From Xanthocytophaga agilis (lineage in GTDB: Bacteria > Bacteroidota > Bacteroidia > Cytophagales > 172606-1), in contig NZ_JASJOU010000012.1 of assembly GCF_030068605.1 (NCBI RefSeq), forward strand, positions 186,001 to 250,000: DNA of 64,000 bases. The letters run 5' to 3'. The notes beneath the pieces are model-generated. The model saw only the letters and a program-made list of their open reading frames with translations, was not told where the DNA came from and did no database searches. The stretch's first letter is position 1. The number at the start of each line of letters is the position of its first letter. The position numbers and the translations under genes are program-made. Positions 39,310-48,639 of the stretch are shown piece by piece.

Positions 39310-39612
39310 ACCAGAGGCTTGGGAAAGCGTTTTTTATTTGTACAAATAAAGGCACAGGTTCTAAGTTAATGAATTAGAAAGGTCATATTGTAATAATTAC
39401 ATGAGTGGTAATACTCACTAATGAAGTCTATTTTCCCTGTAATACTCTGTAGGATCTACTATGTATAGAGTAGGCTGTAATATTTTCTTTGTTTAAAAGG
39501 ACTCATTATTAAATGAGGAGACAGTGTCAGACAGATTATTTCCTCAATCAGAAAAATGATTTTAACTTGGGGCGTAGAAAGTATCTTTTTAACAAACCCC
39601 CTGAACATAGTT
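39310..39612. other. divergent intergenic region
   Basis: A 303-base AT-rich gap between the propeller kinase and the aldo/keto reductase gene, which diverge. Both promoters should be here; no clear match is seen, and no repeat or RNA gene. Confidence 0.4.
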
Positions 39613-40584
39613 ATGCAATACAGAAGATTTGGAAAAACAAACTGGAACGTAAGTGAAATTGGCTACGGCATGTGGGGACTGGCAGGCTGGACAGGTACAG
39701 ATCAGAAAGAAATGGAGGCTGCTTTAGATCGTTCTGTTGAGCTAGGTTGTACCTTTTTTGATACTGCATGGGGATACGGAGCGGGAAAAAGTGAAGAAAT
39801 TCTGGGAGACTTAATGAAACGTCATGCTGCAAAGAGATTGTATTTTGCTACTAAAATTCCTCCTATGAATTTTAAATGGCCATCCAAACCTGAATACACG
39901 TTGGAAGAATGTTTTCCTGCCAGTCATATCATTGAATACACTGAAAAAAGCCTGAAGAACCTGAACGTAGAGTGCATTGATTTGCAGCAGTTTCATGTTT
40001 GGGAAGATGCATGGTATGATAAAGATGAATGGAAAAATGCTGTAGAGAAGCTAAAAAGAGAAGGAAAAGTAAAACACTTTGGTATAAGTGTAAATCGCTG
40101 GGAGCCAGATAATGTATTAAAAACATTGGAAACTGGGTTGATCGATGCTGTACAGGTTATATATAATATTTTTGACCAGGCTCCTGAAGATAATCTGTTT
40201 CCTCTGTGTCGTAAACTGGATATTGGAGTAATTGCCAGAGTGCCATTTGATGAAGGTACACTTACAGGTACATTGACGAAAGACACTGTATTTCCAAAAG
40301 ATGACTGGCGTTCAACTTATTTTGTTCCGGAAAATCTGAATGCAAGTGTAGATCATGCAGAGGCTTTAAAGCATTTAATTCCAGAAGGAATGACCATGCC
40401 CGAGTTGGCACTGCGTTTTATTTTGGGTAATGATGATGTGCATACTATTATTCCTGGCATGAGAAAAATTCGCAATGTGGAAGCGAACATAGGAACAAGT
40501 GATGGGAAGAAACTAGAAAAGGCTCTACAGGTAAAGTTGAAAGATCATCGTTGGGATCGTACTCCGACAGAGTGGTCGCAATAG
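39613..40584 (+). CDS. aldo/keto reductase
   Basis: The ATG at 39613 (MQYRRFGKTNWNVSEIGYG) matches the normal start of the family; an ATG 19 codons upstream adds non-conserved residues. A TIM-barrel NADPH-dependent reductase of 323 residues. The tetrad is visible: Asp and Tyr in FFDTAWGYG, Lys in FATKIPP, His in QQFHVWED. The C-terminal segment IIPGMRKIRNVEANIG fits the NADP-binding loop of the family. Closest to the general AKR subgroup that includes YdhF-like and oxidoreductase proteins; substrate unknown. It is a single-gene transcript. Confidence 0.92.
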   Translation: MQYRRFGKTNWNVSEIGYGMWGLAGWTGTDQKEMEAALDRSVELGCTFFDTAWGYGAGKSEEILGDLMKRHAAKRLYFATKIPPMNFKWPSKPEYTLEECFPASHIIEYTEKSLKNLNVECIDLQQFHVWEDAWYDKDEWKNAVEKLKREGKVKHFGISVNRWEPDNVLKTLETGLIDAVQVIYNIFDQAPEDNLFPLCRKLDIGVIARVPFDEGTLTGTLTKDTVFPKDDWRSTYFVPENLNASVDHAEALKHLIPEGMTMPELALRFILGNDDVHTIIPGMRKIRNVEANIGTSDGKKLEKALQVKLKDHRWDRTPTEWSQ

Positions 40585-40654
40585 GTCTTGCTGATCCTGT
40601 TAAAACAGGATTTATCTCAACTGTAAGTAAATGACTGTGGTTTTTTGAATACAG

Positions 40655-40917
40655 TTTCTGATTGTGCATAGTTCACTGCAAAAACTTTTTTCGAAAAGGC
40701 AAGGCAAACTGTTCAATCACTGAAGAGATCGCATATAACTCCAATCACTTTTGAGTTTGACCGGAGTTCCGATCATTTTCTTTGCTGCGCATAACTCACG
40801 GCAAAAACTTTTTTGAACAGAACTTCGATCACTTTGTCTCTTGCGCATTATTCACTGCAAAACAAAATCTGATCAGAATTCACCGCAAAGTTTTTCTTGC
40901 TGTGAATTCTGATCAGG
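40655..40917 (+). repeat. copy A of the 56-bp-unit intergenic repeat family
   Basis: At least four degenerate units with a GCATA-ACTCAC-type box start near 40664, 40729, 40787 and 40843, so the period is 56-65 bases. The best pair (40787-40800 and 40843-40858) shares GCGCAT followed by TCAC and GCAA. Between the boxes runs TTTGACCGGAGTTCCGATCA or a close variant. The last part, 40865-40895, is 29 of 31 identical to 63576-63606 in copy B. It ends in a perfect inverted repeat (40869-40883 with 40902-40916) that can serve as a terminator between the convergent reductase and heme oxygenase genes. Noncoding. Confidence 0.75.
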
Positions 40918-41532
40918 CTATTTTAAGTGAGACAAGTTCGGTCTGGTAAAATCCAACAGTTGAGATGCCTCTGTTTTCATCCAGTTATCAATCATTGTAA
41001 ACGTGTGTATAGCACCATCAATGATCTCCTGTTCCCAACCAGGTGTTTGGGCTGCAAGTGAAAGTTGTTGCAGAAAATCTTTCCATTGTGACCCTATTTG
41101 TGAACCATACGCAGAAAAATAGCTTGAGCCTTCAAAATCAGGCAGAGATTTTATCAGGTGCTTTTGAATTACCTGTCCACCTAGGGTAGAGCCTTCTAAT
41201 ACATACATCCCTCCCCAGGCGGCAGCTTCTGTAGTATAAAATGTTGTAAAGTCTTTATCTGGTAATACAGCAATAGTGTCTGTTGTATTCTCTGCTGAAA
41301 TGTCTTTCATAAGCAAATGAGCCTTACGCCTTTCTGAAATAGTAGGTAAACTACGTTCTAACAGCGGAAAAACATTTTTTTCAAACCCGGATACAACCCC
41401 ATATAGCTTTTGCAGATATATTTTATAATCTTCCATTGATACATTATTACTCAGCAAGGCTACTGAATAGGAGTTCTCTTCCAATGCTTTGTGGCAATCG
41501 GCAGTTTGAGTGCGTAAGTTCTGTAAAAACAC
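40918..41532 (-). CDS. biliverdin-producing heme oxygenase
   Basis: A protein of 204 residues of the BphO/HemO type, which opens heme to biliverdin, Fe2+ and CO. The proximal ligand His14 is in TADCHKALEE; the distal helix is seen as AAAWGGMYVLEGSTLGGQVI with its flexible glycines. Length matches bacterial enzymes. In many bacteria the gene lies beside a bacteriophytochrome and supplies its chromophore; none is present here. Iron supply is another role; feoAB is about 12 kb away. The gene ends within a few bases of the hairpin closing repeat copy A. Confidence 0.9.
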   Translation of the reverse strand: MFLQNLRTQTADCHKALEENSYSVALLSNNVSMEDYKIYLQKLYGVVSGFEKNVFPLLERSLPTISERRKAHLLMKDISAENTTDTIAVLPDKDFTTFYTTEAAAWGGMYVLEGSTLGGQVIQKHLIKSLPDFEGSSYFSAYGSQIGSQWKDFLQQLSLAAQTPGWEQEIIDGAIHTFTMIDNWMKTEASQLLDFTRPNLSHLK

Positions 41533-41778
41533 GGCTGATGGCTTAAAGAGGTAAATAATCGGATAATGATACCAGGAATGTTATGCTATGATCTATGCTA
41601 TCGTATTAATGATCCGTGCATAGATACTATAAACTTTTTTAAGTGTGAATATTCAGTTTATAAAATTCTGTGCCTTACAGAAAGATAATTTGTTTTTCTT
41701 AGAAAAAAGTTGTATATTATAGTAAGGTGTACTTTGTAAGTATACCGGATTAATTTATAAAACTTACTATATTATTCT

Positions 41779-42096
41779 ATGAACAAGTACGAAAGGCTCA
41801 AGGTAGAACTTGAGACTAATGGTGAAGGTAAAATGAAAGCATTTGGTGATTCGATGCTTCCAATTTTAAAATCAGGCTCATTGTTAACCTTTAAGCGACA
41901 GCAAGAGTATCAAATTGGTGATATCGTTTTTTGTAAAGTAAAAGGTCGATACATTGATGCTCACAAAATCACCAAGAAAGACCCCAACAAAGGATTTATG
42001 ATTGCTAACAATCATGGATTTGAAAATGGCTGGACGAAGCGGATATTTGGGAAGGCTGTTCTGGTAGAACACACAGGCGAAACTAGAGAACTCTAA
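41779..42096 (+). CDS. small S24/S26-like protein
   Basis: A protein of 105 residues. The core KAFGDSMLPILKSGSLLTF has the serine-centred GDSM-P motif of the S24/S26 peptidase fold, followed by IGDIVFCKVKGRYIDAHKI, where the K/H positions resemble the general-base lysine region. The total is much shorter than LexA, with no DNA-binding domain or signal-peptidase membrane anchor. It may be a domain-only relative such as those of phage or UmuD type. The stop codon lies within a hairpin terminator. No lexA or umuC is next to it. Confidence 0.75.
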   Translation: MNKYERLKVELETNGEGKMKAFGDSMLPILKSGSLLTFKRQQEYQIGDIVFCKVKGRYIDAHKITKKDPNKGFMIANNHGFENGWTKRIFGKAVLVEHTGETREL

Positions 42097-42107
42097 GTTT
42101 CGCCTGT
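42073..42107. terminator. hairpin containing the stop codon
   Basis: Twelve outer pairs (42073-42084 with 42096-42107) plus an inner AGAG/CTCT pairing and a T-rich tail on the plus strand. The TAA stop of the S24-like gene is in it. It lies 20 bases before the end of the convergent VWA gene and may serve both. Confidence 0.78.
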
Positions 42108-42127
42108 TTTGTTTTATAGGAGTACTA

Positions 42128-43360
42128 TCACTGACCTTTGGTCCCTTTAAGCACAATATCCCGATCTCCCGCCCATTGATTTAAGTCTTGCTTGGAAATG
42201 GCTGCAGCCATCAGATCCGGAAACATATCTGGAGTACAGGCAAATACAGGAACCTCATGAGTTGCCAGAAACTTAGCATTGCCATGATCATACGAAGGAG
42301 CTCCCTGGTCATCCAGTGCCAGCAAACATACTACCTGTACACCTGAACTGACAATCTCTTCTATCTTTCTTCGCATTTGTTGCTCATTACCTCCTTCATA
42401 CAAGTCGGTTATCAATACCAGAATTGTATCATTGGGTTTGGTAATAATCTCCTGACAATAACCTAATGCTTTATTAATATCAGTTCCGCCTCCCAGCTGC
42501 ACACCAAATAATAAATCTACCGGGTCTTTTAAATCTTCTGTCAAATCGGCTACAGCAGTATCAAAAACAACCATTTTGGTAGAAACACTGGGTAATGATG
42601 CCATAACAGCGCCAAAAATGCCTGAGTATACTACAGAGGTACCCATAGAACCAGACTGGTCAATACATAATACAATGTCTCTCAGTGATTTTTTGGTTTT
42701 GCGTCCATATCCAATACGAACTTCCGGAATAATGGTCTTGTAATCTTCCTGATAGTGTTTCAGATTTTTACGAATAGTCGTATTCCAGTCAATCTCATTG
42801 TAACGGGGTCTGCGGTTCTTTACAGAACGATTGATAGCTCCCTGAATGGCCTGAATTGTATTTTGAGCTAGCTTCTCAAGCAATTCATCTACTACTTTCT
42901 GTACTACACGGCGGGCTGTATCTTTGGTTTTACTAGGTATGAGTTTACCAAGCTCCATCAGGGTTGCAACCAGATGCACATCAGGGTTAGCCTGTTCCAG
43001 AATTTCAGGCTCGAGCATCATTTTTTGTTTAAGACTCTCATTTTTTAAGGCATCATTCTGCATTACCTGAACTACCGATTGAGGAAAATATTTGCGAATG
43101 TCTCCAAGCCAGCGGGCTACACTTGGATTAGAGCCTTCAGAGCCACCCTGCTTACTTTTTTCACCATATTGAAATTTGCCTTTCCGCTCAAACTCATATA
43201 AGGCACCTAGTGCAGCATCCATCTGTGCTAATTCTCCTTCCAACTGGGCTCCTGTACCATCTGCATCTTCTCCACCCAACATCAGTCTCCAGCGTTTTAG
43301 TGTTTCTTCGTGTTGTTGCATGTATAGTAAACTATTTTTCGTTTCGGAATTGATTCTCAA
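42128..43360 (-). CDS. VWA domain protein, MoxR-system type
   Basis: A protein of 410 residues (or 397 if translation begins at the ATG at 43319-43321, before the conserved KRWRLMLGG). The N-terminal half is helical. The von Willebrand A domain (about 228-390) has the MIDAS metal site in DQSGSM (D234, S236, S238) with the GGGTD loop. This subfamily is usually encoded in sets with a MoxR-type AAA ATPase, a SWIM zinc-finger protein and a DUF5682 protein, which are absent here. The only companion is the DUF2339 gene 12 bases upstream on the same strand, probably in one operon. Confidence 0.82.
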   Translation of the reverse strand: MRINSETKNSLLYMQQHEETLKRWRLMLGGEDADGTGAQLEGELAQMDAALGALYEFERKGKFQYGEKSKQGGSEGSNPSVARWLGDIRKYFPQSVVQVMQNDALKNESLKQKMMLEPEILEQANPDVHLVATLMELGKLIPSKTKDTARRVVQKVVDELLEKLAQNTIQAIQGAINRSVKNRRPRYNEIDWNTTIRKNLKHYQEDYKTIIPEVRIGYGRKTKKSLRDIVLCIDQSGSMGTSVVYSGIFGAVMASLPSVSTKMVVFDTAVADLTEDLKDPVDLLFGVQLGGGTDINKALGYCQEIITKPNDTILVLITDLYEGGNEQQMRRKIEEIVSSGVQVVCLLALDDQGAPSYDHGNAKFLATHEVPVFACTPDMFPDLMAAAISKQDLNQWAGDRDIVLKGTKGQ

Positions 43361-43372
43361 TGTACTATCGCA

Positions 43373-45727
43373 TTATTCATCTTCAGACATAATAACATCT
43401 TTGAAGCGTACATATAAAAATGAAATAATCATAAGCAATATACCCAATCCCAATAAAGCAATAATCTGGCTCAATCTTGAGATTAAAGAAATATCCATTG
43501 CAAAAAGTTTAATCAAGGTAATTGCTAATAGTAAAATACCAATAAATCGGGTAGTTCTATCTTTCATACGGATACCCGCAGCTACCAATCCCAGAGCATA
43601 ACATCCCCATAGGATGCTTGTTCCTGCTTTCAGAATGCGTTCCCCTGCTTTTACAGGATTATCACTAAGAAGCATTACTATATTTCGTAGTTCAAAGCTT
43701 AATACGCTAATAAAAAAGAAATGGATCAGGACAGATAGTGCTTTTCGCCCAAAATCTTTTCGGGTGTAGATCTCCTGTCCCTGAAGATACATCAGGTAAA
43801 GACAAAGTCCTGTAGCCAGGTAGACCACATACCGCAAACTTAATGCTGAACCTGTAGCATTGTTCTTTAAAAACAATGACCGGATCTCTTCTGCAGATGA
43901 CAAATGTACAATAAACCAAGCGAACACAATTACATAGCCCAGCAGCAGAGTTAATATCTTCCATCCTTTTTCTTTCAAATATCGTTTACTTATCCATAGA
44001 AGAGCGCTGACATATACAGCAGAGAAAATAAGTTGCCAGATGGACTTTTCATCTGATAAAAGAGTAATACCTGCAAAGATATCTTGTGTTTTAGATACCA
44101 GGAATATCTTATGATTAAACCAGTGGTTTATCTCCAGAGAGATAACTCCATAAAGCAAAAGTATTGCCCAACCTGCCAGTCCATTAGAAAAAATGGAATA
44201 AACAGGAAGTGGAAGTAAGGGATTATTGTCTGATGTATCTTTTTTAGTCAACCAGAGCATTCCAGCCTGAGAAAAAACAACACCCATTCCAGACCAGAAA
44301 TACCGATTGGTAAAGAAACCTAATTCATTCGATTCTACGTAAGCTGTTTCCCATAACTGAAAGAGACTCAAAGTACTGATAACAACAAGAATAACTGATG
44401 AATAAATATAGAAAGCTGCTCTGCTTTTGATGGCTACCCAACACAGAACCAGTGCTTCTAAAGCCCATAGTAGAGAGACTGATAAACCATTAAAGTAAAG
44501 GTCTATAGACATTGTAAAAAACAACAACGATAAACCTACTGCCAGATAAAATAAGATAGCAGAAAGCTTTTTCTGGTGCATAAGCCAGGCTACGATAGCA
44601 TGCACCAAAGAGATCCCCAGGCTAAAGTATGCAGTTTGATGAGTATAATGTGCTTGTTCCAGAGCAGAATATCCAATAAGAAAGAAGATCAGTGTATTTG
44701 TGACAATAAAGAAGGAATTAGACTGTGGTATATTTTGATAAGGCAGTTGATAAAATACAAAGACTGCATAGAATATAAGAAAGAACATGCCTGGAAATCC
44801 AAGCGCTATAGCCAGATGTCTGTCAGGTGTAAAGGAAACGGCAAACCAGGTAATCACTATAATCCATGTGATGGCAAAGGCGGTTGTATTCATCCAGGAC
44901 CATTTCTTGAAATAGGCTACAAATGCTACACCAATATTGACCATACCCATATACGTAAACAAAATCGCCACCTTGCCTGAGTTCTGACTGAGGAGCATAG
45001 GTACGGCATAGGCACCTACCAGACCAATAACACCTATTACCTGCTGATTATATAGAGTGGCAGCATATACAGTGAAAAATGTAATGGCTACCATCAGGGC
45101 AAATGCTAGTGCATGTGGAAGCAGTGCATAAAAATCGTAGGCAAAATAGGTAGTGAAATACAGCGTAGCTACGCCTCCACTTAATAAAACTGCACTATAA
45201 GCTGAGTATTTATTCTTCAGGCGATATGACAATCCTAAAAGGGCTAATCCGGCGAGATAGCCACCTGTAATGCGTCCAATAGGACCAACCATGTTATTGT
45301 CAATGGCATATTTTACAAAAATACCCAATCCGATAACCAGGATCAGTATCCCAATTTTATTGATGAGGTTCCCACCAATAAATGCTTCCAGACTTTCTTT
45401 TGATTGTTTGGGTGAGTTCTGAGATTGTTCCGGTGTGATACGGGGTTTGCTGTTAGGTGCCGTGATCTGCATTAAGGGAATAGCTTCAGGCTCGGTTTCT
45501 TTTTGAGTAAAGCGTGGTTCTTCTTCCAGGTTCTCCGGAGAGATCTCTAAAACAGGCGTTTTGTCCTCTACATGAGAAATTGGCTTTGTTCCATCTTGTA
45601 GACTTTGACTGATAAGGCTGGAAATATCTTTCTTTAAAAGTGCAATTTCTATCTGTTGTTGTGTCGCTACCTGGGTTAGTTTTTCCAGTCGTGATAGTAG
45701 TTGTGCTATCTTTTCTTCCTGATTCAT
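43373..45727 (-). CDS. DUF2339 multi-pass membrane protein
   Basis: A protein of 784 residues. An N-terminal coiled coil (about 3-45) and a polar, acidic linker (about 50-125) precede the block SLEAFIGGNLINKIGILILVIGLGIFVKYAIDNNMVGP, which is the family signature. The rest is about 20 transmembrane helices. DUF2339 proteins are widespread in Bacteroidota and Proteobacteria with no known function. It is followed by the VWA gene. The start is well placed since the coiled coil begins at once. Confidence 0.92.
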   Translation of the reverse strand: MNQEEKIAQLLSRLEKLTQVATQQQIEIALLKKDISSLISQSLQDGTKPISHVEDKTPVLEISPENLEEEPRFTQKETEPEAIPLMQITAPNSKPRITPEQSQNSPKQSKESLEAFIGGNLINKIGILILVIGLGIFVKYAIDNNMVGPIGRITGGYLAGLALLGLSYRLKNKYSAYSAVLLSGGVATLYFTTYFAYDFYALLPHALAFALMVAITFFTVYAATLYNQQVIGVIGLVGAYAVPMLLSQNSGKVAILFTYMGMVNIGVAFVAYFKKWSWMNTTAFAITWIIVITWFAVSFTPDRHLAIALGFPGMFFLIFYAVFVFYQLPYQNIPQSNSFFIVTNTLIFFLIGYSALEQAHYTHQTAYFSLGISLVHAIVAWLMHQKKLSAILFYLAVGLSLLFFTMSIDLYFNGLSVSLLWALEALVLCWVAIKSRAAFYIYSSVILVVISTLSLFQLWETAYVESNELGFFTNRYFWSGMGVVFSQAGMLWLTKKDTSDNNPLLPLPVYSIFSNGLAGWAILLLYGVISLEINHWFNHKIFLVSKTQDIFAGITLLSDEKSIWQLIFSAVYVSALLWISKRYLKEKGWKILTLLLGYVIVFAWFIVHLSSAEEIRSLFLKNNATGSALSLRYVVYLATGLCLYLMYLQGQEIYTRKDFGRKALSVLIHFFFISVLSFELRNIVMLLSDNPVKAGERILKAGTSILWGCYALGLVAAGIRMKDRTTRFIGILLLAITLIKLFAMDISLISRLSQIIALLGLGILLMIISFLYVRFKDVIMSEDE

Positions 45728-45935
45728 AAGATGTATTGTATAATCAAAGTCAGATTATTCAAGTGGATATATTCAAAAAGACTTGGTTCTCAGAAGTAGT
45801 TTGCGGAAATTTTATTATTTTCATGTAATTTACCTAAAAAAACAGGAAGTCTTTTGTCCTGACAGACAAGAACAAATCTTTAGTACGCTAATATGGTATT
45901 CCTGTGTACATTTGCAGAAGTTACTTTCTACTCAC

Positions 45936-46664
45936 ATGACATTCATTTTGCTGGCATTAGCCATAGCGCCCGGATTGGCAATTGCGATCTTTATTTATGA
46001 GAAAGATAAGCTGGATAAAGAGCCATTACATTTGTTGGTAAAAACATTTGTTCTGGGTGTAGTAAGTGCATTGGTAGCTACCTTCATTCAGGCCTTTTTA
46101 GGACAGTTGCTGGGCTGGAATCTAGACGATATAAAAGATATTCCGGATACCTTCTCTAAAGCACTTCTAGTAGGTTTTACAGAAGAATGGTGTAAATATA
46201 TGTGCTTGGTGTTTTTTGCCTATCGCAAAAAAGAGTTCAATGAACCTTTTGATGGAATTACTTATGGAGTAATGATTGCAATGGGTTTTGCTACATTTGA
46301 GAATATATTCTATGTAATAGAAGGTGGTTTTGAAGTTGCAATACTCAGAATGTTTACTGCTGTGCCTGCTCACGCTACTTTTGCCGTTGCTATGGGCTAT
46401 TTTGTAGGCGCTGCAAAATTCAAGCATAATTATAACATCGGGTTATATAAAATGATAGGTTTAGCTAGTGCAACGTTATTACATGCTTCGTATGACTTTT
46501 TCTTCTTTGTCGAAAGCTATCCGATCATGGCTTTTGGAGGAATAATTTCTCTGCTTATTGGAATCTGGTTATCCATTCGTGCCATTCGTTTGCATAATTA
46601 TAACTCACCATTTAATCACCAGCGGCATCCTGTAGAATCAGAAAAGCAGGAAGTCAATAGTTAA
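45936..46664 (+). CDS. PrsW family intramembrane protease
   Basis: The ATG at 45936 starts directly with the first membrane helix (MTFILLALAIAPGLAIAIFI), so it is preferred over an ATG 51 codons upstream. About seven helices. The Abi/CAAX-like PrsW motifs are present: EE in LLVGFTEEWCKYM, FATFENIFYV, HATFAVAMGYFVGA and LHASYDFF. In Bacillus PrsW cleaves anti-sigma factor RsiW; in Bacteroidota the targets are unknown. It stands alone between the DUF2339 gene and an acyltransferase gene. Confidence 0.92.
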   Translation: MTFILLALAIAPGLAIAIFIYEKDKLDKEPLHLLVKTFVLGVVSALVATFIQAFLGQLLGWNLDDIKDIPDTFSKALLVGFTEEWCKYMCLVFFAYRKKEFNEPFDGITYGVMIAMGFATFENIFYVIEGGFEVAILRMFTAVPAHATFAVAMGYFVGAAKFKHNYNIGLYKMIGLASATLLHASYDFFFFVESYPIMAFGGIISLLIGIWLSIRAIRLHNYNSPFNHQRHPVESEKQEVNS

Positions 46665-46786
46665 CTAAACAACTTTAGCTTTTTGATAGATAGTATAAAT
46701 CGTTTGTTAAATTTATCAGATGTGTCACCGATCGTCTCTTTAATGGGGTACAGGCTCTGTAACCATTTTTCCTCTAATAGCATACT

Positions 46787-47581
46787 ATGGATTTTCTCAA
46801 AAGAGCAGTATTGAAAATATATCTTTTCTGGGCAGTTGCCACATTCTGTATTATTATGACACTCTCACTACCACTGGTTGTATTGCCATTTGTTTTGGGA
46901 GAGAAGCTGGGAGGACGTATATCTTATATTTTTCTAAAACTCTGGGGATATGGGTTCGGTCTTACCAGCTTTATCCGTTTTAAGACCATTAATCGCCATA
47001 AAATAGATCAGTCACAGCCATATATATATGTAGCCAATCATAATTCTTATTTGGATTCACCTGCATTTGTAACTGCCATACCAGGACAATGCCGTCCTTT
47101 AGGCAAAGCAGAAATGAAGAAGATTCCTGTTTTTGGATGGCTTTATCCGTATGTTGTAGTTGTAGTAGATCGAAGTAGTGTTGCCAGTCGCATTAAAAGT
47201 ATGAATGCTCTGAAGGATAAGCTGAGACAGGGAATTTCTGTCTTTATATTTCCGGAAGGAAGTATGAACACTACAGACCAGCCTATGCTTCCTTTTTATG
47301 ATGGTGCTTTCCGGCTGGCAATAGAAACACAGACGCCAGTACTTCCAATGGTAATTCTGAATAGCCGTAATTTATTACCCAGAATAAAATTTGAACTTCG
47401 TCCAGGTACTATTACAACTGTTTTTTTGGAACCTGTGCCTGTTGAGGGATTAACAATGAAGGACGTGGCTGTCTTAAAAGAAAGAGTTTATTGCCAGATG
47501 AAAGAAGCACTGGATTATTATAATGCTTATGGTGCAGAGGAGGATAATATTTTTCTGGAACCTAAAACATCTTTTGGATAG
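46787..47581 (+). CDS. plsC: 1-acyl-glycerol-3-phosphate acyltransferase
   Basis: A protein of 264 residues, acylating lysophosphatidic acid in phospholipid synthesis. Two N-terminal hydrophobic helices (about 10-50) anchor it. The catalytic HX4D motif is NHNSYLD (near residue 84), and the substrate motif FPEGSM follows (near 164). It converges with the aldose epimerase gene, stop codons about 10 bases apart, with no hairpin between. Another acyltransferase of the family (for example for ornithine lipids) cannot be excluded. Confidence 0.9.
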   Translation: MDFLKRAVLKIYLFWAVATFCIIMTLSLPLVVLPFVLGEKLGGRISYIFLKLWGYGFGLTSFIRFKTINRHKIDQSQPYIYVANHNSYLDSPAFVTAIPGQCRPLGKAEMKKIPVFGWLYPYVVVVVDRSSVASRIKSMNALKDKLRQGISVFIFPEGSMNTTDQPMLPFYDGAFRLAIETQTPVLPMVILNSRNLLPRIKFELRPGTITTVFLEPVPVEGLTMKDVAVLKERVYCQMKEALDYYNAYGAEEDNIFLEPKTSFG

Positions 47582-47590
47582 TCTGTATGT

Positions 47591-48574
47591 TTATTGTAAA
47601 TGAACAGCAACATCACCTATCCACTCTCTACCAGGTTCTAGCACCAGTAAACCAATTTCGTTATTGAATACATTTGCCATACAGGTTTGTGGCTCTATAG
47701 CAATGCTGTTGCGATGTGAAGGGGTGAATACCTGTGTATAATTAAATCCGTGATGGCGGGATTGAGTAAGGCAGATTGTCAGATTTTGTAATTCATCATG
47801 GAGCAACGTCTTTGCCGATCCTTTGTATTGACCTCCTGTGAACCCATGATCAAACTGTTTGCCAGCTATCTGGTTTCCTCCTTTCTGAAATGCTGCTGCG
47901 GTAAATCCCTGCATTTGTTTGATTTTGCCTGTAGGGACAACAAACGCATCCAGTTCATAGTATTTTTTAGAAGGTAAAATAATTCGTAACTGATCTACTC
48001 GTGATCCGGTTTTGAAATAAGGATGCCATCCAAATCCCATAGGCATATTGGTTGGTCCTGTATTCTGGACACGAATGTCCATCCGGAATACATGATTAGA
48101 AAGAAGGGTATATTTTACAGTTAAGGTATAAGGGAATGGATAGCCTGTAAGTTGTCCTGTATAAGTGTATGCAAGTTCCAGAATGGCTCTGTCATTTTTG
48201 ATATCTGTACGTATAATCTGAAAGGACTTATCTGCTACCAGACCATGTAAGGCACTCTTACGCATCAGTTCATTAATGGGTAGCTGATAGGCTTTTCCAT
48301 CAAATGTATATATCCCATCTTTGATCCTGCCTGGAAAAGGAAACAGAAGAGAACTCTTATACCACATATTTCCGGGAAGGTCTTCTTCTGTAACACCATC
48401 AATAATAGAATAAGCATGGTCATTTAATGACAGTACGAGTTCCTGAATAAGTCCTCCATATTCAGGAAGTACAGCAATGGTTTCATTTGTTTGCTCATTC
48501 TTTAACAAATATCGCGTATATCCGGCAAAAGTATCCGTATGAATCGAAAACACTGATCTAGAATTTAATGTCAA
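47591..48574 (-). CDS. aldose 1-epimerase family protein
   Basis: A protein of 327 residues of the GalM/mutarotase superfamily. Features are EYGGLIQELVL, KSSLLFPFPGRIKDGIYTFDGKAYQLP, ALHGLVADKSFQII, and the MGFGWHPYFKTG segment with the catalytic-type histidine; EPQTCMANVF near the end supplies the glutamate. It interconverts alpha and beta anomers of a hexose or phosphorylated relative. No sugar operon is nearby; the neighbouring gene upstream is a WecG-type transferase 65 bases away, same strand. Confidence 0.88.
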   Translation of the reverse strand: MTLNSRSVFSIHTDTFAGYTRYLLKNEQTNETIAVLPEYGGLIQELVLSLNDHAYSIIDGVTEEDLPGNMWYKSSLLFPFPGRIKDGIYTFDGKAYQLPINELMRKSALHGLVADKSFQIIRTDIKNDRAILELAYTYTGQLTGYPFPYTLTVKYTLLSNHVFRMDIRVQNTGPTNMPMGFGWHPYFKTGSRVDQLRIILPSKKYYELDAFVVPTGKIKQMQGFTAAAFQKGGNQIAGKQFDHGFTGGQYKGSAKTLLHDELQNLTICLTQSRHHGFNYTQVFTPSHRNSIAIEPQTCMANVFNNEIGLLVLEPGREWIGDVAVHLQ

Positions 48575-48639
48575 AAAATTAGTGCACTCACAGATTTATT
48601 TTCTAGTGCAAAAGACAATAGAGCTTAGAGCCAAATTAT

